A stretch of DNA of 64,000 bases from NCBI RefSeq assembly GCF_964355755.1, contig NC_092671.1:16649501-16713500 (forward strand), written 5' to 3'. Below the pieces are notes generated by a model. That model was given only the letters and a program-made list of their open reading frames with translations. It was not told the DNA's origin and ran no database searches. Positions 21,345 to 33,795 of the stretch are shown piece after piece. Within the stretch, counting starts at the first letter, position 1. Each line of letters opens with the position of its first letter. The translations under genes were made by a program, and so were the position numbers. This DNA comes from Antedon mediterranea. Taxonomy: Eukaryota; Echinodermata; Crinoidea; Comatulida; Antedonidae.

Positions 21345-21931
21345 TGTAATATAATGTTGGGTTGTTGAGGTACTAATGAAAGACTCTAACTCGCTTGACT
21401 GTCGTAACACATATATTATTTATTCAGTATAATACTTCAGTACAATATACAACTATAAGTATAGATAAGGAACGCGGAGGATCAATGATGCTGTCGGTGA
21501 GGTGTGGTGTGTGTAGGTCTGCTTCTGGAGAAGTGGTTGTAAGGTGTGTCTGGGCCCTTCTGAAACCTGGGGGTATATTGGCTCAGTTCATTTGCATAAT
21601 GTCATTACATCATCTGTGAGGGTAACGATTGGTCCTAAGTTGATCCAGGGGTGTTTAAGTGGGAGTGATTAACGGTGTCATAAGGTATTTCTGTGATGGA
21701 TGACACTGTCAAATCTGTACTTAAATAGTGTCGATCACTCCTGGTTTTAACGATGGGAAAGTCACAAAATTAAGCTAAGTGTTTTCTTTAGGGACTCTAT
21801 TATAAACTAAATGGTCGTTAAAACATCTGGACAAACTCTCCTTTGGACTTTCTGGGTCAAGTTTGTGAACCTATTTGAATTCCGATACAAAGGTCAATTT
21901 CTTAAATATAAAAGTATATCTTTATATCACA
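21345..21931 (-). repeat. 5' LTR
   Basis: Direct repeat of 13504-14090 with the same ends. Reading the two copies side by side I saw no substitution or indel. Confidence 0.96.
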
Positions 21932-21935
21932 GTAT

Positions 21936-22347
21936 AATAAACAATGGTTTTCGTACGGAAGGTGAATTCGAAATACGAAAAGAAAAATCTAAATCTGTTA
22001 TCAAAGGTAAAATGTTTTCTGGAAGCAGTTTTTTGTTTGACGCTACATACACAAACGATAACTGGCATCATGTTGCTATGACCTACAACGGTAGTACAAT
22101 ACAGTTTTATTTAGATGCACAGTTAAAAGGTAAATCCAATTGTTGTTCTGGACCCATCCCGACAATAAACAACCCGATTTATATTGGAGGATATGAAGAT
22201 AAGTGGGACAATTCATATCAAGGATTGATTGACGAAGTAAAACTGTTTGGTAAAGCTTTATCTGTTGCTGATATAAACGAGGAAATCTCATTTGCAATCT
22301 CAGCAAGCAAAAGCACTCATTTACATATTAACTTTAAATATTATTAA
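21936..22347 (+). pseudogene. Secreted repeat-LamG protein gene, 3' part
   Basis: Continues the LamG jellyroll exactly where 13503 was interrupted: removing the element and one GTAT copy restores one frame across the junction. It contains typical family elements: DATYTNDNWHHVAMTYNG, then IQFYLDAQ, IYIGGYED, and GLIDEVKLFGKALS near the C-terminus. The stop TAA is at 22345-22347, followed by a hairpin and AATAAA. As the locus stands this half has no native start. Confidence 0.85.
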
Positions 22348-22425
22348 TTAATCATATTACACATTATACCAAATAACTGATATGGATGATTTAAAAGGAA
22401 ACACTCTTTTGCACAACAATGTTTT

Positions 22426-22465
22426 TATACAGCGCATCGGGTGCCAGCTTATAATGCGCTGTATA
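22426..22465. other. 12 bp perfect inverted repeat in the LamG 3' UTR
   Basis: TATACAGCGCAT (22426-22437) and ATGCGCTGTATA (22454-22465) separated by 16 bp can form a stable stem-loop 12 bp before the poly(A) signal. Confidence 0.85.
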
Positions 22466-22476
22466 CGAATAGATTT

Positions 22477-22482
22477 AATAAA
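22477..22482 (+). promoter_or_regulatory. Poly(A) signal of the LamG gene
   Basis: AATAAA 130 bp after the LamG stop codon, just beyond the 3' UTR hairpin. Confidence 0.7.
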
Positions 22483-22711
22483 AAGTTTTAATTTCATTTC
22501 ATTAAAATATTTCATTACCGGTAACATTTAAATTTCCAAAACTGAATATGAATTTTAACAAGACTAAAATATTTCAACAATGATTACTAGACGATGGAAA
22601 ACACTGTGTGTTATGTTCACAGATTTCTATGGTAAAAATAGACATTCTATGGTAATAATATTTAATTTATTACTTTAGTATTATGTTGTTAAAACCAATT
22701 TACACTAGGAT

Positions 22712-22922
22712 GATAACGATCGACGATAAATAAATATGCATTTTCTTACATAAAACAAAATCTAAAAACTATAGGATAGCCATCCATGCTGCCTTTGATG
22801 AAAGTAATATTTTCATAAGTCCAATCAAATAACGTCATGATTAGTAAGAGCAATAATATCATGACAATACAAAGATTTTTTAGTTATTATTGATCATGAC
22901 GTCATTTGATTGGATTTTTAAA
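22712..22922. mobile_element. Foldback MITE, copy 1 (right end eroded)
   Basis: The inner arms TCCAATCAAATAACGTCATGAT (22820-22841; quoted in full only here as landmarks of 22 bp, mirrored at 22893-22914) fold back on each other. The left flank GATAACGATCGACGATAAAT and TACATAAAACAAAAT match the copy at 59641. Confidence 0.65.
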
Positions 22923-24373
22923 AAAAATATTTTGTCTAACTTGATTTTTGTACAATGTTGAGTGTTGTTATTGCACACAGTACAACTGTTTTCAGTCTTT
23001 GCCTTTGTTGTACATTCCCCCCACCCCCACACCCTTAATCTGCTATGTTTTAAAGTTGGAAAACAAAGATTGATTTAAAAGTGAACAACGCCCTTTTTTT
23101 TTACAGTACTTGCCCAACCTCAATCATATTTAGTTGCATTGATTTAGACCATTAATTGATTTTGAGAATGACTACGATGTCTCAATTATGGAGTTGAAAC
23201 ATCGTTCCTTTTCAATATAATTTCTTATTGAATTATAATATTCTCAGTATTGTATTTCATCTTCACTGTTTAAAAGAAACTATTTTCACGAATTGAATAA
23301 TTTCATAAAGATGCAATTGCATTAAAATTCTAGATACAAATTACTAATGAGTCTAGTAAAATATTGATGAAATTAAATTGATGTATAAAGACAATTATAG
23401 ATGGTTTTTTTTATTGTTATTGCACGTATGATATCTAACATAAATTTTCCACTCTCCTCTATCTACAGTATTTACATTTTTTTAAATTAAAAAACAAAAT
23501 AATTATTTTAGGACTTTTCAATACGAATACGACCTCGGTTACATATTTAGGCCTACAGGCCCGTGTCAAAAGTCAAAATGCAATATCTAGTACAGTACAC
23601 CACTAATGTATTACAGTAGTAATTATTATTATTATAATTATTATTATTATTATACAATATTTAAATTCTAATTTGTCTGAATATGTGGTGGCCCACATCT
23701 AGAACTTCAACATTAACATTTTTCATGACTTGTTCCTCGATCATTGTTTTCAGTTTATTGGAATATCACTACTAGCAAATATAACCGCTCCAGAGCGAGT
23801 AAACCCAACGTTTTTGAAACGTAGTTTTAAAACCTTCCAAGTACAATATACGGTTTTTGTGTTTAGGACAAATAAAGAAATGTATTTTATGAAATTAAGA
23901 AAAGGTATAAGGATTTCTAGTGGTGAGCGTGGGCTTTGCCAATTCTCACTGATTTCATCACATTTATCTTTTTTTAATTAATTTTCACCGTTTATTGTTC
24001 TGTGCCTGTCAATTTATATATAAAAATAAACATATTCAATGATTTAAGATAGCCACACTATCTCAACGAATCTATATATATCAATTTACGTAAGGCAAAA
24101 TTTGGTATATCGCGCGGTACTTCTAGCATTTTTACTCGATGGTATATAAAGTTGGTTTATACTTGCAGTACTGATTTTAACCACCTAATGTAACCCTGTT
24201 TACTAATTAAATGTAGTTAGATAATTAGTTATTGACCATTTAAACGAATTTAGGATCAAGGATCGTTGTATGTACTGTCTAATAAATGTTGATGCAGAAA
24301 AATTCCCCCACACAATACTGTAATACGAGGATGCTTCGCATTTACCTATCTCCTTCTACAATGACATCTATAC

Positions 24374-27300
24374 CTAAATGGGTGTTAAATACGCCCTTTT
24401 AATACCGCAGCCACAGCAAAACCTTGCATCTGGCAAAGGGAACATGGTTCCACAGTTGTAACAGAAAGGTGCAGGCGATCCTGTTGCCTCGTCAAAGGAT
24501 GTCGACACACTCGGGCTAGAGTGTTCTTTCAGCACTTTACCATCATTTTGTTGTCCTCTTGGCGAGGTAGGAGGACGAGGGGATAATCCATTTTGCATAG
24601 TTGGTTGTAGTTTAGCGGGTGACATGCTTCTTGGGCTCCTTCCTCTTTGATTGAGGCCGCCATTTTGTACACCACTGAGATCTAATGTAGTTGTTCTATA
24701 AACAATATGAAAAATGCTAATAATTTCGATAATAAAACTGGAACCAATATCAATAATACATATATAAATGGAAGAATAATTGCACATGCAGACAAAAACT
24801 CTTAAATACATAAAAAAACAAAATTCCACACAACTTTACAAAGTAAGGTTTCAGGTACATACAATATACTCAAGGAGGTAGGAGATATATGGAAAAATGT
24901 TCCTGTTGAATTGAGAACTGAGACTTATTTATTAATAACTAAGTCTCTGCTGAGTTTGTAATAATGTATAACGTTGTATGCAGGGCTTCAATAAAAACCA
25001 GTGGGCTACCCTGGGTAAAGAAACGTAATAATAATATTATTAAGATTTCAGTACCAGTATATCAAAATATCAATATTTCCTCCTCATAAAATAATAAAAT
25101 AATGATAACACTAACGTTTCATGCATAGAAGCATCTCTTGCACCGCCAACACTGATTGATTGATTTCTGCTCATACTACGAAGCTGACTTGCTTTTGTCG
25201 TTCGAAATGAGCCTTGGCTTCCATACCTGCTCCTATCATCTCCATTTTCTTGACCTTGGTTCATACCCCTGTTACCACTACCAACTGATGAATATGTTGG
25301 AGGATCATGAGAGGGGTATCGAGACTTGGGTGCTGATGTTTTGTAGCCATCACTACTGCTAGTATCAGCAAATCTGTAATTGTAAAAATAGTGCTGTGTT
25401 GACAGAGCCAGATGTGTGTCTCCAATACACAATCTTAACAACTATTCAAAAACAAAAGCTGTAGTGTGACAAAAATGTGATCTGATGATGTCATATTACT
25501 ACCATATTTGGGCACACTTTATGTCAAACTAGTTTTATAGTGTAGACAGAGCTTTAGATATAATGATTTTACAAACCTGACATGTTGATTCAATTTAGCA
25601 CTTTTGGGTCTTAGTGTTTTTTTTCCAAACTTTTGACTTCCAGTGGAAGAGTAATTACTTGTTGGACGACTGGCAAATGAACCTTAAACATTAAAATTAA
25701 ATAATGATAGATTAAATGTTTTATAAAGGGGAAAAAAGTAGAGAAATTAGCAATGTTATGTGTTAAGGGCTTACTTCGACCAAATCCAATGTTTGTTCGA
25801 CTTCGTTCCTGCATTGCCCGAAAATGATCATCTTCAAAGTTGCGTCCTGAATAAGCTACACCCCCATTTGGCTTCCTCCTTACTACATTACTATCATACT
25901 ATATAACAGAAATAATTGATGAACAGTTCATTATTTATGATTCCTTCAATATGAATAATACCATGTTCAAAATAAAAACTCAAGACTCTACTCAAGATGT
26001 TAATCACTTTCAGAAGAAAAATAAATAGAGAAGATGTTATTTTCTCCAGTATTTTACCTTTTAAGGTATTTTTAAAAAATCAATTCAAATAATGTTTCTT
26101 ACAGATTTCCTTATTCCAGTTGAGCTATATCCTACGTCAGCAACAGCAGTTTTGTGGAGCGGTTTAACAGGCGCACCGAACGTCTTTGATCGTGTTGCGC
26201 AAAACGGAATGTGTCTTTCACCAGCCTTTCGATTAAACCGTCGACTACAATGAGGACATTGAATATAATCTGAAAATATCAACAAATAAAAACTATGACA
26301 TTAGATTGATAAAACATTAAGTACACACTTAAATTTATGAAATTGTTTTTTTTATTTAGCAATGAACTTAATTGGCCAATTTTATTTCCAAATAAGGTGC
26401 CAAATGTGGTGGTTAACGTGCTTTCCAATCCAAAGGTCCATGGTTCAATCCTGACCTAGTGCCAGGGTTGTAACTCATGACTCTTTCAACTCCACTCCCT
26501 AAGCCTCAAATGAGACTTAGTTTATAATCACAATCAATTATAAAATAGTTTAGCCACCCTGTAATTGAGTGAGTTATGGTGGATGCATATGAAATTTTAA
26601 AAATATATAAACTTTTATATTAACAATCACACCGTTACTTATATATTTAAGAGTATCAACATCTCTAAATCTTACATGTCAACTTTCAGATAGGGTCATA
26701 TTTAAAATCAACACGAACATAGCAACTTTAAGGACCTACATTCTACCAAATTCAGGAGGTCAACACGCACTCAATAAACTAAGAAGAGGGTCAACCTTTG
26801 TTTCATCTTAACAAAACTAAATGTAGCATCACTCAAGAATTAGCAGTACCTGGATTGATTGATGGTGGTGGAGGGGGTGGTAGTGGACCCCCGGTCTTCA
26901 ACGCTTTACTAACTTGGCGGGCAGACCGAATTGAGTTGATAAAATCAAGATGTTGCTCTCTCCAATTGGTGATTTTCACTGGGTTGCTCTGTAATAGAAA
27001 AATAAATGATTTATCAATGTACACAACAGTAGGATAAAAAGAAAAAATATTATGACATCTATAGGAATGCTTAGAGTGTTCCAAAAAGGAAATAGGTAGA
27101 CTCCTAGGCTGTTAAATAAAGACTATGACCACATTGCTCCTACAGAGTAGATAATTAATTGGTTTACAAACTCTGGTCTTACCGTGACTACAATTGGTTG
27201 AGTTTTTTTAGCTTTAGTTAAAGGTACATCACTATCAATAGCTCTCTGTTTAGCAGAATTAAACACCTTTCTGCTCTTGGACTTATTTTCTACCTTTTTA

Positions 27301-27897
27301 CATATTCTCTGATGCTTTTGCTGTAAAGAAAACAATAATATTATTTATAAAGGTTGACAGTGTACTTTCTTCTCCATGTGTAGATGGTTCACTGATTGGC
27401 TGGGAAATTGTGAACATAATTTTTATGCCAATAAGATGCCAATATGCTGATATAACCTTACCAATGTTTCAGGGTTAAATGTGCGTCCACAACAAGAGCA
27501 TGCCTGAAGATCATTTGTGGTTGTACCCGAGAATGCTGGAAATAAAATGAAATGACATTATTAAAAACATCTAGAGATCTAGACTGGTTACTTTTATAAA
27601 ATAATTGGATTGTAAATTGTAATATTTAAATTGGATTGAAGGGATGCTTAGTAAACTATGTTCTATGTATATGTGTAGACCCTAGCCTAAGCTATTTATA
27701 TTCCAGTATTTGTTATGGTTGTTTTATATTGATCAGTAAATTAAGTAAGCCTATGCTTTAGTTAGTAGCCCATTCAATTGAGCTACTGTCTGGTCCAATC
27801 AAAAGCCTGCGCCTCACTAAGCACCTAGTTATAGCCTATAAGTTTGATGTTGGGAAGGTAAAACAGGTTAAGCTTTTGTCTTACCGTTATAATCCAT
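24374..27897 (-). CDS. ZC2HC1: ZC2HC1-family zinc-finger protein, 9 exons
   Basis: Minus-strand exons 27885-27897, 27462-27535, 27183-27320, 26850-26988, 26103-26269, 25775-25898, 25577-25682, 25116-25373 and 24374-24695 sum to 1341 nt (446 aa). Every junction is in phase with GT-AG borders. It carries the family's two C2HC fingers, C17-C20-H32-C36 and C126-C129-H141-C145 (QCPHCSRRFNRKAGERHIPF), and between them the family segment NWREQHLDFINSIRSAR followed by a run of six prolines. Residues 146-415 are Ser/Arg/Gln-rich and probably disordered. A CX2C...CX2C zinc ribbon (C418, C421, C433, C436) ends the protein, as in ZC2HC1A. It is longer than vertebrate ZC2HC1A (about 325 aa), mostly in the disordered part. 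Biochemical role is poorly known; zinc-mediated protein or nucleic-acid binding is inferred. Which paralogue (A or B) is not decided here. Confidence 0.92.
25457..25553. mobile_element. MITE, AGCTCTGTCTACA family, in ZC2HC1 intron 7
   Basis: About 97 bp. The right end TGTAGACAGAGCT|TTA matches the 58556 and 38418 copies, and ATTACTACCATATTTGGGCA is shared internally. The left end AGCTGTAGTGTG is slightly eroded. Confidence 0.75.
26395..26600 (+). mobile_element. tRNA-derived SINE in ZC2HC1 intron 4
   Basis: Box A-like TGGTGGTTAACGTGC and box B-like GGTTCAATCCT are spaced as in a tRNA gene, then a body containing CAACTCCACTCCCTAAG. The same family occurs inverted at 49186-49430. End points approximate. 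Confidence 0.65.
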
Positions 27898-28881
27898 GAT
27901 TTAAGCCGTAATAACATACGGTTACATGTTGAAGACCAATGTAGGTTGAACTTCGATGTACTTCTACATTGTTGGCCTTTTTAGTAATACTTAATAGACT
28001 TGAACTTGAATCATTAATGCCTTTTTACAGCGACTGAAATATTGTGTGTATTGTTGCGGCGGTGGTGGTAGCAACAATTGTTTATTATCAGATACGCATG
28101 ACTGATTTCCGATCACTGTATTCGATCGATCGTTTGTTGTGTATCGGTTAAGTGTTCGACTGGTAAGGGCCTTTAAATGTAATGTGACTTGATATAATAG
28201 ATGGTTCCCACTACTTAGTAGGACAAAATGCAAGGACGTAAGCGCAATGCAAGTATGTAAGCGCAATGCAAGTACATAAGCGCAACGCAAGTAATTTGAC
28301 CAATCACAAGCAATGGATTATCCGGCCTATTTGTTATTGGTCAAAATCGCTTGCGTTGCTGTGTCTATACAGATAACCAAGCTTAACTTGGCATTTGGGA
28401 AGTGTATAGGTTACCCTGACCCACATGAATACCATTGTCAACATTTATTACAATAAATAACATTTTTAATTATAGGCCAAGTAGAAATTAGAATGCTATG
28501 TAATACATGTTTGTGATCTATTTGAAGCATAATCTCACTTCCTTAGAATACCCGCTTTTGGGTTACACAGTACTTTTAAAATTAAAAACTAATAAAAAAC
28601 AAAAATCAAGTCAACTGAATAATATTATGTAATTCAATAAGACATAGGCCTACTACGTAATACAATTTGCATTATCTGTGCAGTAGTATTCCTTGACCTC
28701 TTAAAATTATACGATCTGTATAAGAGTAGAGGATGTTTGTATACACAATCGTATGCTTCCGTTAGCATTAGACCCATCAAAAGCGACCAATAATACTTCC
28801 GTGTTTACGTTACGTCATCAAACTTCCTTCTAAAACTGTGTTCTACTTAATTCATATGTCATTTTGGAAGAGTATCCTAAG
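27898..28881. promoter_or_regulatory. Bidirectional upstream region of the ZC2HC1 and first esterase genes
   Basis: The two start codons diverge 984 bp apart. A TATA-like GTATAAGAG at 28718-28726, about 160 bp before the esterase ATG, may serve that gene. A GGTTCCCACTA-type MITE remnant lies at 28199-28392. No TATA is obvious on the ZC2HC1 side. Confidence 0.45.
28199..28392. mobile_element. MITE-like copy, GGTTCCCACTA family
   Basis: Shares GGTTCCCACTA, GCAAGGACGTAA and the TTGACCAATCACAAGC ... TATTGGTCAAAATCGCTTGC fold with the element at 47458. It has three tandem GTAAGCGCAATGCAAGT-type units. Termini eroded. Confidence 0.6.
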
Positions 28882-31800
28882 ATGAAGTATCCAATACGAA
28901 TGTTTATTGTCGCTATATTGTTTATGTTTTTATCAACATTTGAAGTGTCATGTTCATCATCGCCGATTGTTCTAACAAAATATGGAAGAGTTAAGGGATT
29001 TCAGACGGATGAAGCCAACATGTTCTATGGTATCCCGTACGCCACTCCTCCAATTGGCTGGAGACGTTGGCGATCACCAGAAGAGCCTCATTCATGGGAT
29101 CCTTTTATTTTTCCAGCTGTGTATCGGCCACCTGGGTGCCCTCAGACATGCGATGAACCACCGAATGCCTGTCCTGAAACTGTAAGTAGGCCTACCAATT
29201 ACTAAACAAAATATGGAAGAGTTAGGAAAGACTCAGCAGATTTTCTCCGATGACTCGAACCTAAGCAGCCAACCAAGATGGAAATAGACCATGGAGAAAT
29301 ATTAAGTTCACTGTAGTTCCTAAGACAGTGTAAAAAGATTCGTGGCTTACTCAGATATTGTAATGTCGGCCTAATAATACATAGTATTGAGTTAGTAGTA
29401 ACTTTTTTAAAGAAGATTTTGTAATAATCTGCACAATATATGGGAACAACTTTAGGTTTCTCAGAATGAAACTCATGCCATTTTTCCAAATAAGTTTGCT
29501 GTAAGGCGTTCGTTTGCTGTTTCTATTTCAAAGTGTTCAGATTTTATTTTTTTTATTTTTCCAATTTTACATTATAGAATATAAAAAAAAATCTATTCCG
29601 ACCTGTTTCTCGGTAATTTGTATATCGCGAACAATATGGAGATCACCGCAAATTGTAAAAATTGAAACTGATCTTAAAAATGTCTTTTAATTGCAGTACC
29701 GTACCACTATCAGAGAACAAGAAATATATTGCAAAAGCTGTCACATTGACCAAGTTCATCGTAAACTTGTTAGGTCATGGGGTGGTCATTACGAAAACAA
29801 CTACCGGATAACAATGGTTTATTTTGGTTACAAGTGAAACAAGGTCACAGGAAAACTTAATCAATTAAATTCAAACTAAATAGACAATTATAAAATATGT
29901 GCCAAGAAAACGTCTTATTAAAATGTGCCAACGATTCCGGGTCTCAGTGGTTTAATTTGATTTAATCGAAAGTTACAATACCACCGGAAAGTTATACAAA
30001 ATGAAACTAATAAATGCGTGCCAAGAAATCCACTACCGTACCTTTGAAGTACTTTGTAGATTTGGACAATTGACCGACACAGATTTGATATTATCAGAGT
30101 TTATCCATATTTGGAGTCCTGGATATACATTTTACTTTAAAAACCTACTCACCCTCTGCCCTTTATAGATTGGTTGAACTACAGTAGCTGTATTCATCTT
30201 GTGTGGCTGATGACATCATCCTAAAAAGATACATTAATCATTATTGATTTAATTTGCATACGGTTTCATTAATTCAATATCTAATTTGAGGAAAATCTAT
30301 AAATTAGAACTATTGCTTTCTTTAACAGTACGTTCATTAGATTTCTTGGGATCTGGGATTTAATCCCGTCAGATGTCCAGGATGTAATATGCGTACTTGA
30401 TGTTAGGCTTTTTTTCTGTTAAACTTAAAGAAGTAATCCACGAAAGACAAAATGGTTGTTTTTTGTTGTTGTAATTAATCCAGTTTAATATTTTTATTAT
30501 GATCTTATATGAGTATTATATTTGATCTGATTAGAAACAAGCAATGCTTGGTCTTAACCAATTTATTTAAAAAAATTGTAATGGTGTGTCAATGCAGGCT
30601 GGGACGTCCCATCGAAAGCGACTGAGTTCGGTGTAGGAGTCTCACCGCCCTCGGATAGCATGTGTGATGTATGCGTTATTTGTTTGTCTGCTAAAATCCG
30701 GAATTGAATTATAAACAAGAATAACATCTGTAGGCCTACACAAAAATATATGTTTTATTATTCCAGTTTTTCATCTTATTTACAGTTTGTTAGAAGATTT
30801 GGAAAACAAAATTATAATAAAAACACTTTTTTTCTGCTTTAGTTTAGTGAAGATTGCCTGTATTTGAACATATTTAGTCCACTTAACACAGACGCGACTT
30901 CTGGATTCCCCGTGATGGTGTTCATACACGGAGGAAGCTTTCTTGATGGTGGAATAGGTGCAAGGATTTATGACGGCAGATTCATAGCAAATATGACAGA
31001 AACCATTGTAGTGACAATTGCTTATCGCCTTGGTGAGTAACAATTAGAGTCTTGGCAGATTATATTGGACAATAAATCAAAGACGTTACGTAACATGTTT
31101 ACTTTTACTTTTGGTGGAAATGCATATACAACATTGACATTGAGTAGAAGACGGACTGATCGAAACTTTTGAAAGTTTTAGAAAGTCTTGTCGCGACCCT
31201 TATGATAGAAACTGAAACATATTTCTGGTTTAATGATTACGAATTGTACTGTATTTGTAAAATTGCAAACCTTCCTTATAACAAAACATTGTTTCTGTTT
31301 CTTACACAGGAGCACTCGGCTTCCTCGTCGTTCAAGGAGATGATCCAATAGAAGGAAACTTCGGGTTTCTGGATCAGCAATTTGCTTTGCAATTTGTACA
31401 AGAAAATATCAAGCAATTTGGTGGAGATCCAGATAGAGTATGTTTGAAAATAATTGTTGTTATTTTTGTAAAATTTCTTTTTTGTTGTTGATGAAAGTTA
31501 AGCCCATTCTTGAACTAATATTTTCTTATATAAGACCTTGATAAAAAGGAAGAACCTATTTAAAAGTTATAAAATATCTAAAATAAATAAGAAAAAATTG
31601 CTACAGTATGTTGTTATTGGCATTTTAAATATCTGGTGGTATGACATTTGTAACCAACTCTATCGACTTTTAGTTCATCATATTGAAATTAAAATTATAG
31701 GCTTATTGCAATTACTGAATTTGTTAAAGTTAAATAAGGAAACAATATTTTAGAACGAACCTTTTATCGTTTTTCAGGTGACGTTGTTTGGTCAGAGTGC

Positions 31801-32806
31801 TGGTGGACAATCAGTCGGTCTTCATCTAATCTCCAATTCCAGTAGCCATCTCTTTGATCGTGCCATCGTCGAGAGTAATCCATTTACTCTTCCATACAGG
31901 AAACACACTGGTGCTCTCTTACTTGGAGACTTCTTAGCTTTGTACCTTAACTGTAGTCTGAGAGATATTGATTGTATGAGACGTTCTTCAGCAAACGATA
32001 TCCTTCAAGCCCAAGATAAAGCTTCATTGAAGTTCATCGACCCAGTTCATTTGCTGCAACTAGTTGAAGCATGGGGTCCAACTATTGGAGGTGAACTGAT
32101 TCCTATGCACCCAATAAAGGCATTCCAAAGTGGTCAGTTTCAGCATAAACCAGTACTAATAGGATCTTTGACCGAAGAAGGTAGAATATTTGTCTATGAA
32201 GCTTTCAGTAGTAGAGTGTCTTTCACTGAATATCTAGAATTAGTGCTTTCTATTTTCCGTGAAGATGCGTATCGTGTTTTGCTTAAATACCCACCGAACA
32301 TACTAAAACTAGATCAACGCGATCTACTAAGTAAGCTTGTTACTGACTACATATTTACATGTTCGACGAGAAACATTACAAGAGGGATTGTAAGCCATGG
32401 AATGCCAAATATCTACAAGTACGTCTTCGATCACGCACTTTCTTTCAGGGAAGCTTGGGGAAAATTCACTTTCTGTCGAGGACACGTCTGCCACTCGTCC
32501 GAATTGCCATTTGTTTTCCATGACGCAACACTCGCAGGTTACAAATACACACACGCTGAATTAAAACTTGCTAATTCCATGGTGTATTATTGGGCAAATT
32601 TTGCTCATAATGCTAATCCAAATCAAAAAGAAGTAAACAAAACTAAAAAGTACCTGAAAAAGTGGCCGGAATTTTCAGCAAAAAGAAATTGGCCATTTAT
32701 GCGTTTCAAAACACCATGGAGCGTTGTGAATAGAGATTTCCAAAATGTAATATGCGAGTTCTGGGACAAAATAGGTTATGAGGCAATTCACTTGCTTAGG
32801 TATTGA
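28882..32806 (+). CDS. Secreted carboxylesterase/cholinesterase-family protein 1, 4 exons
   Basis: Exons 28882-29181, 30843-31032, 31310-31437 and 31778-32806 give 1647 nt (548 aa), all in phase. The ATG at 28882 is followed by a signal peptide (hydrophobic residues 7-20). Type-B carboxylesterase landmarks follow: EDCLYLNIF, oxyanion-hole FIHGG, GALGFL, nucleophile elbow GQSAGG with Ser213, acid Glu340 in TEEG, and His445 in CHSSELPFVF. The triad is complete, so hydrolysis of an ester or amide substrate in a secretory or extracellular compartment is expected. Length is normal for the family. There is no obvious GPI or transmembrane tail. The acetylcholinesterase aromatic gorge cannot be judged by eye, so no substrate is claimed. 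Head of a local cluster with the gene at 34805. Confidence 0.93.
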
Positions 32807-33244
32807 TGTTATACAATCATAAAGCAATAGATTATTATTATTTAGCTTACCGAATACAACATTTAACACAAATATTTTCCAGTACACTAGCCGATTATTA
32901 GTATATAGACAAATGCATATCAATTCAATTCTTTTTCAGAGACGGCGTGGCAATGACTTAATAACTGTTTATAAGCAAATACTGTACAATAATCACAATC
33001 CTACATCCCATAATGAGTAACTAAATGCACCAGTGTATTAAACCACGGAGAAAGTAAAGAAACCTCCTTTATGTATAAACCAAAATAACCATGAGTTGCA
33101 TGTAAATAAATATTTTTTAAGTAATCCTTATGACCGTAATATGAGTCGTGTTTAATCGGGCCATAAATACCCGTTTTATGAAATGAATAACAACTTCTTC
33201 TGCACGCGCACATTTCAAACTATTATGGATTAAAACAACTATGA
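32807..33244. other. Spacer between esterase 1 and the duplicated first exon
   Basis: AT-rich. ATTGATGTTATACAAT just after the esterase 1 stop recurs at 34318-34333, showing that the 34165-34345 remnant came from a paralogue's 3' end. No coding signal. Confidence 0.5.
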
Positions 33245-33679
33245 ATGTTAACCAGCAGATTTCGCCAAATCTTTAATATACTTTTATTATCGAGCTGGTC
33301 TATGATCTTACTTACAATCTTAGTCAAAGTCGCTGCTATGCCCACTCAAATCACCATGTTAGCTGTATTTGCTTTTCTTTTAACTTGCCTACTTTCTGAG
33401 GCTTACGCGAAAAGTGTAGGAAACGTCGCAGGGTCCGCTACCTGCAGTCAGAAATACACGGACCCCGTTTACACGAAGTATGGAACGTTACAAGGGATAC
33501 TATCAAGTCGTGCAAGGGTGTTCTACGGGATTCCATATGCGATGCCACCGGTTGGGAAGAGGCGATGGAAGGCTCCAGCGGAACCTCATTCGGTCGCAAG
33601 CAACACTTTCTTGAGTATTACTCAGCCTCCAGGGTGCCCACAAGTTTGTGGAGATCCAGTAGGAACCTGTCCAGAAGTG
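33245..33679 (+). pseudogene. Extra esterase first exon (orphan copy or alternative exon 1a)
   Basis: Close copy of exon 1 at 34805-35128: signal peptide, then [40 protein letters not shown] and PPGCPQVC, ending at the same donor (CCAGAAGTG|GTAAAT) in phase 0. The ATG equivalent to the second copy is 33356, giving 108 codons; in-frame ATGs at 33245 and 33302 lie upstream. No matching exons 2-3 follow before the remnant at 34165. It could be a pseudogene fragment or an alternative first exon spliced to 38654. The exon itself is undamaged. Confidence 0.7.
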
Positions 33680-33795
33680 GTAAATTATTACATTATTACA
33701 GGACTGTGCTAGATGTTTCCATTTATTTTATTGTAATCTATTTAAGAAGTGTCTATAGGCTTCGGCTATAATCGATTAAATTAATTTTTCTTTTG

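Larger units (their letters stand above)
13504..21931 (-). mobile_element. Complete Ty3/Gypsy-type LTR retrotransposon inserted in the LamG exon
   Basis: Two 587 bp direct repeats with TG...CA ends bound gag and pol on the minus strand. The target duplication is GTAT (13500-13503 and 21932-21935). I found no difference between the LTRs by eye. Order on the minus strand: 5' LTR, primer-binding-like TGG start, leader with a roughly 103 bp tandem duplication, gag, pol in the -1 frame, a 0.9 kb non-coding tail, polypurine tract, 3' LTR. No env frame is seen. The copy looks young and structurally complete. Confidence 0.96.
22348..24373. other. Convergent intergenic region between the LamG and ZC2HC1 genes
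   Basis: Contains the LamG 3' UTR, a foldback element (22712-22922) and an ATT-rich microsatellite near 23627-23655. Both neighbouring genes end towards it. The only longer open frame (23730-23981, +) shows no recognisable domain. Confidence 0.5.

Noticed and set aside
30590-30670. GC-richer island in esterase 1 intron 1, considered as an RNA gene
   Set aside because: No tRNA, 5S or snRNA motif could be recognised.
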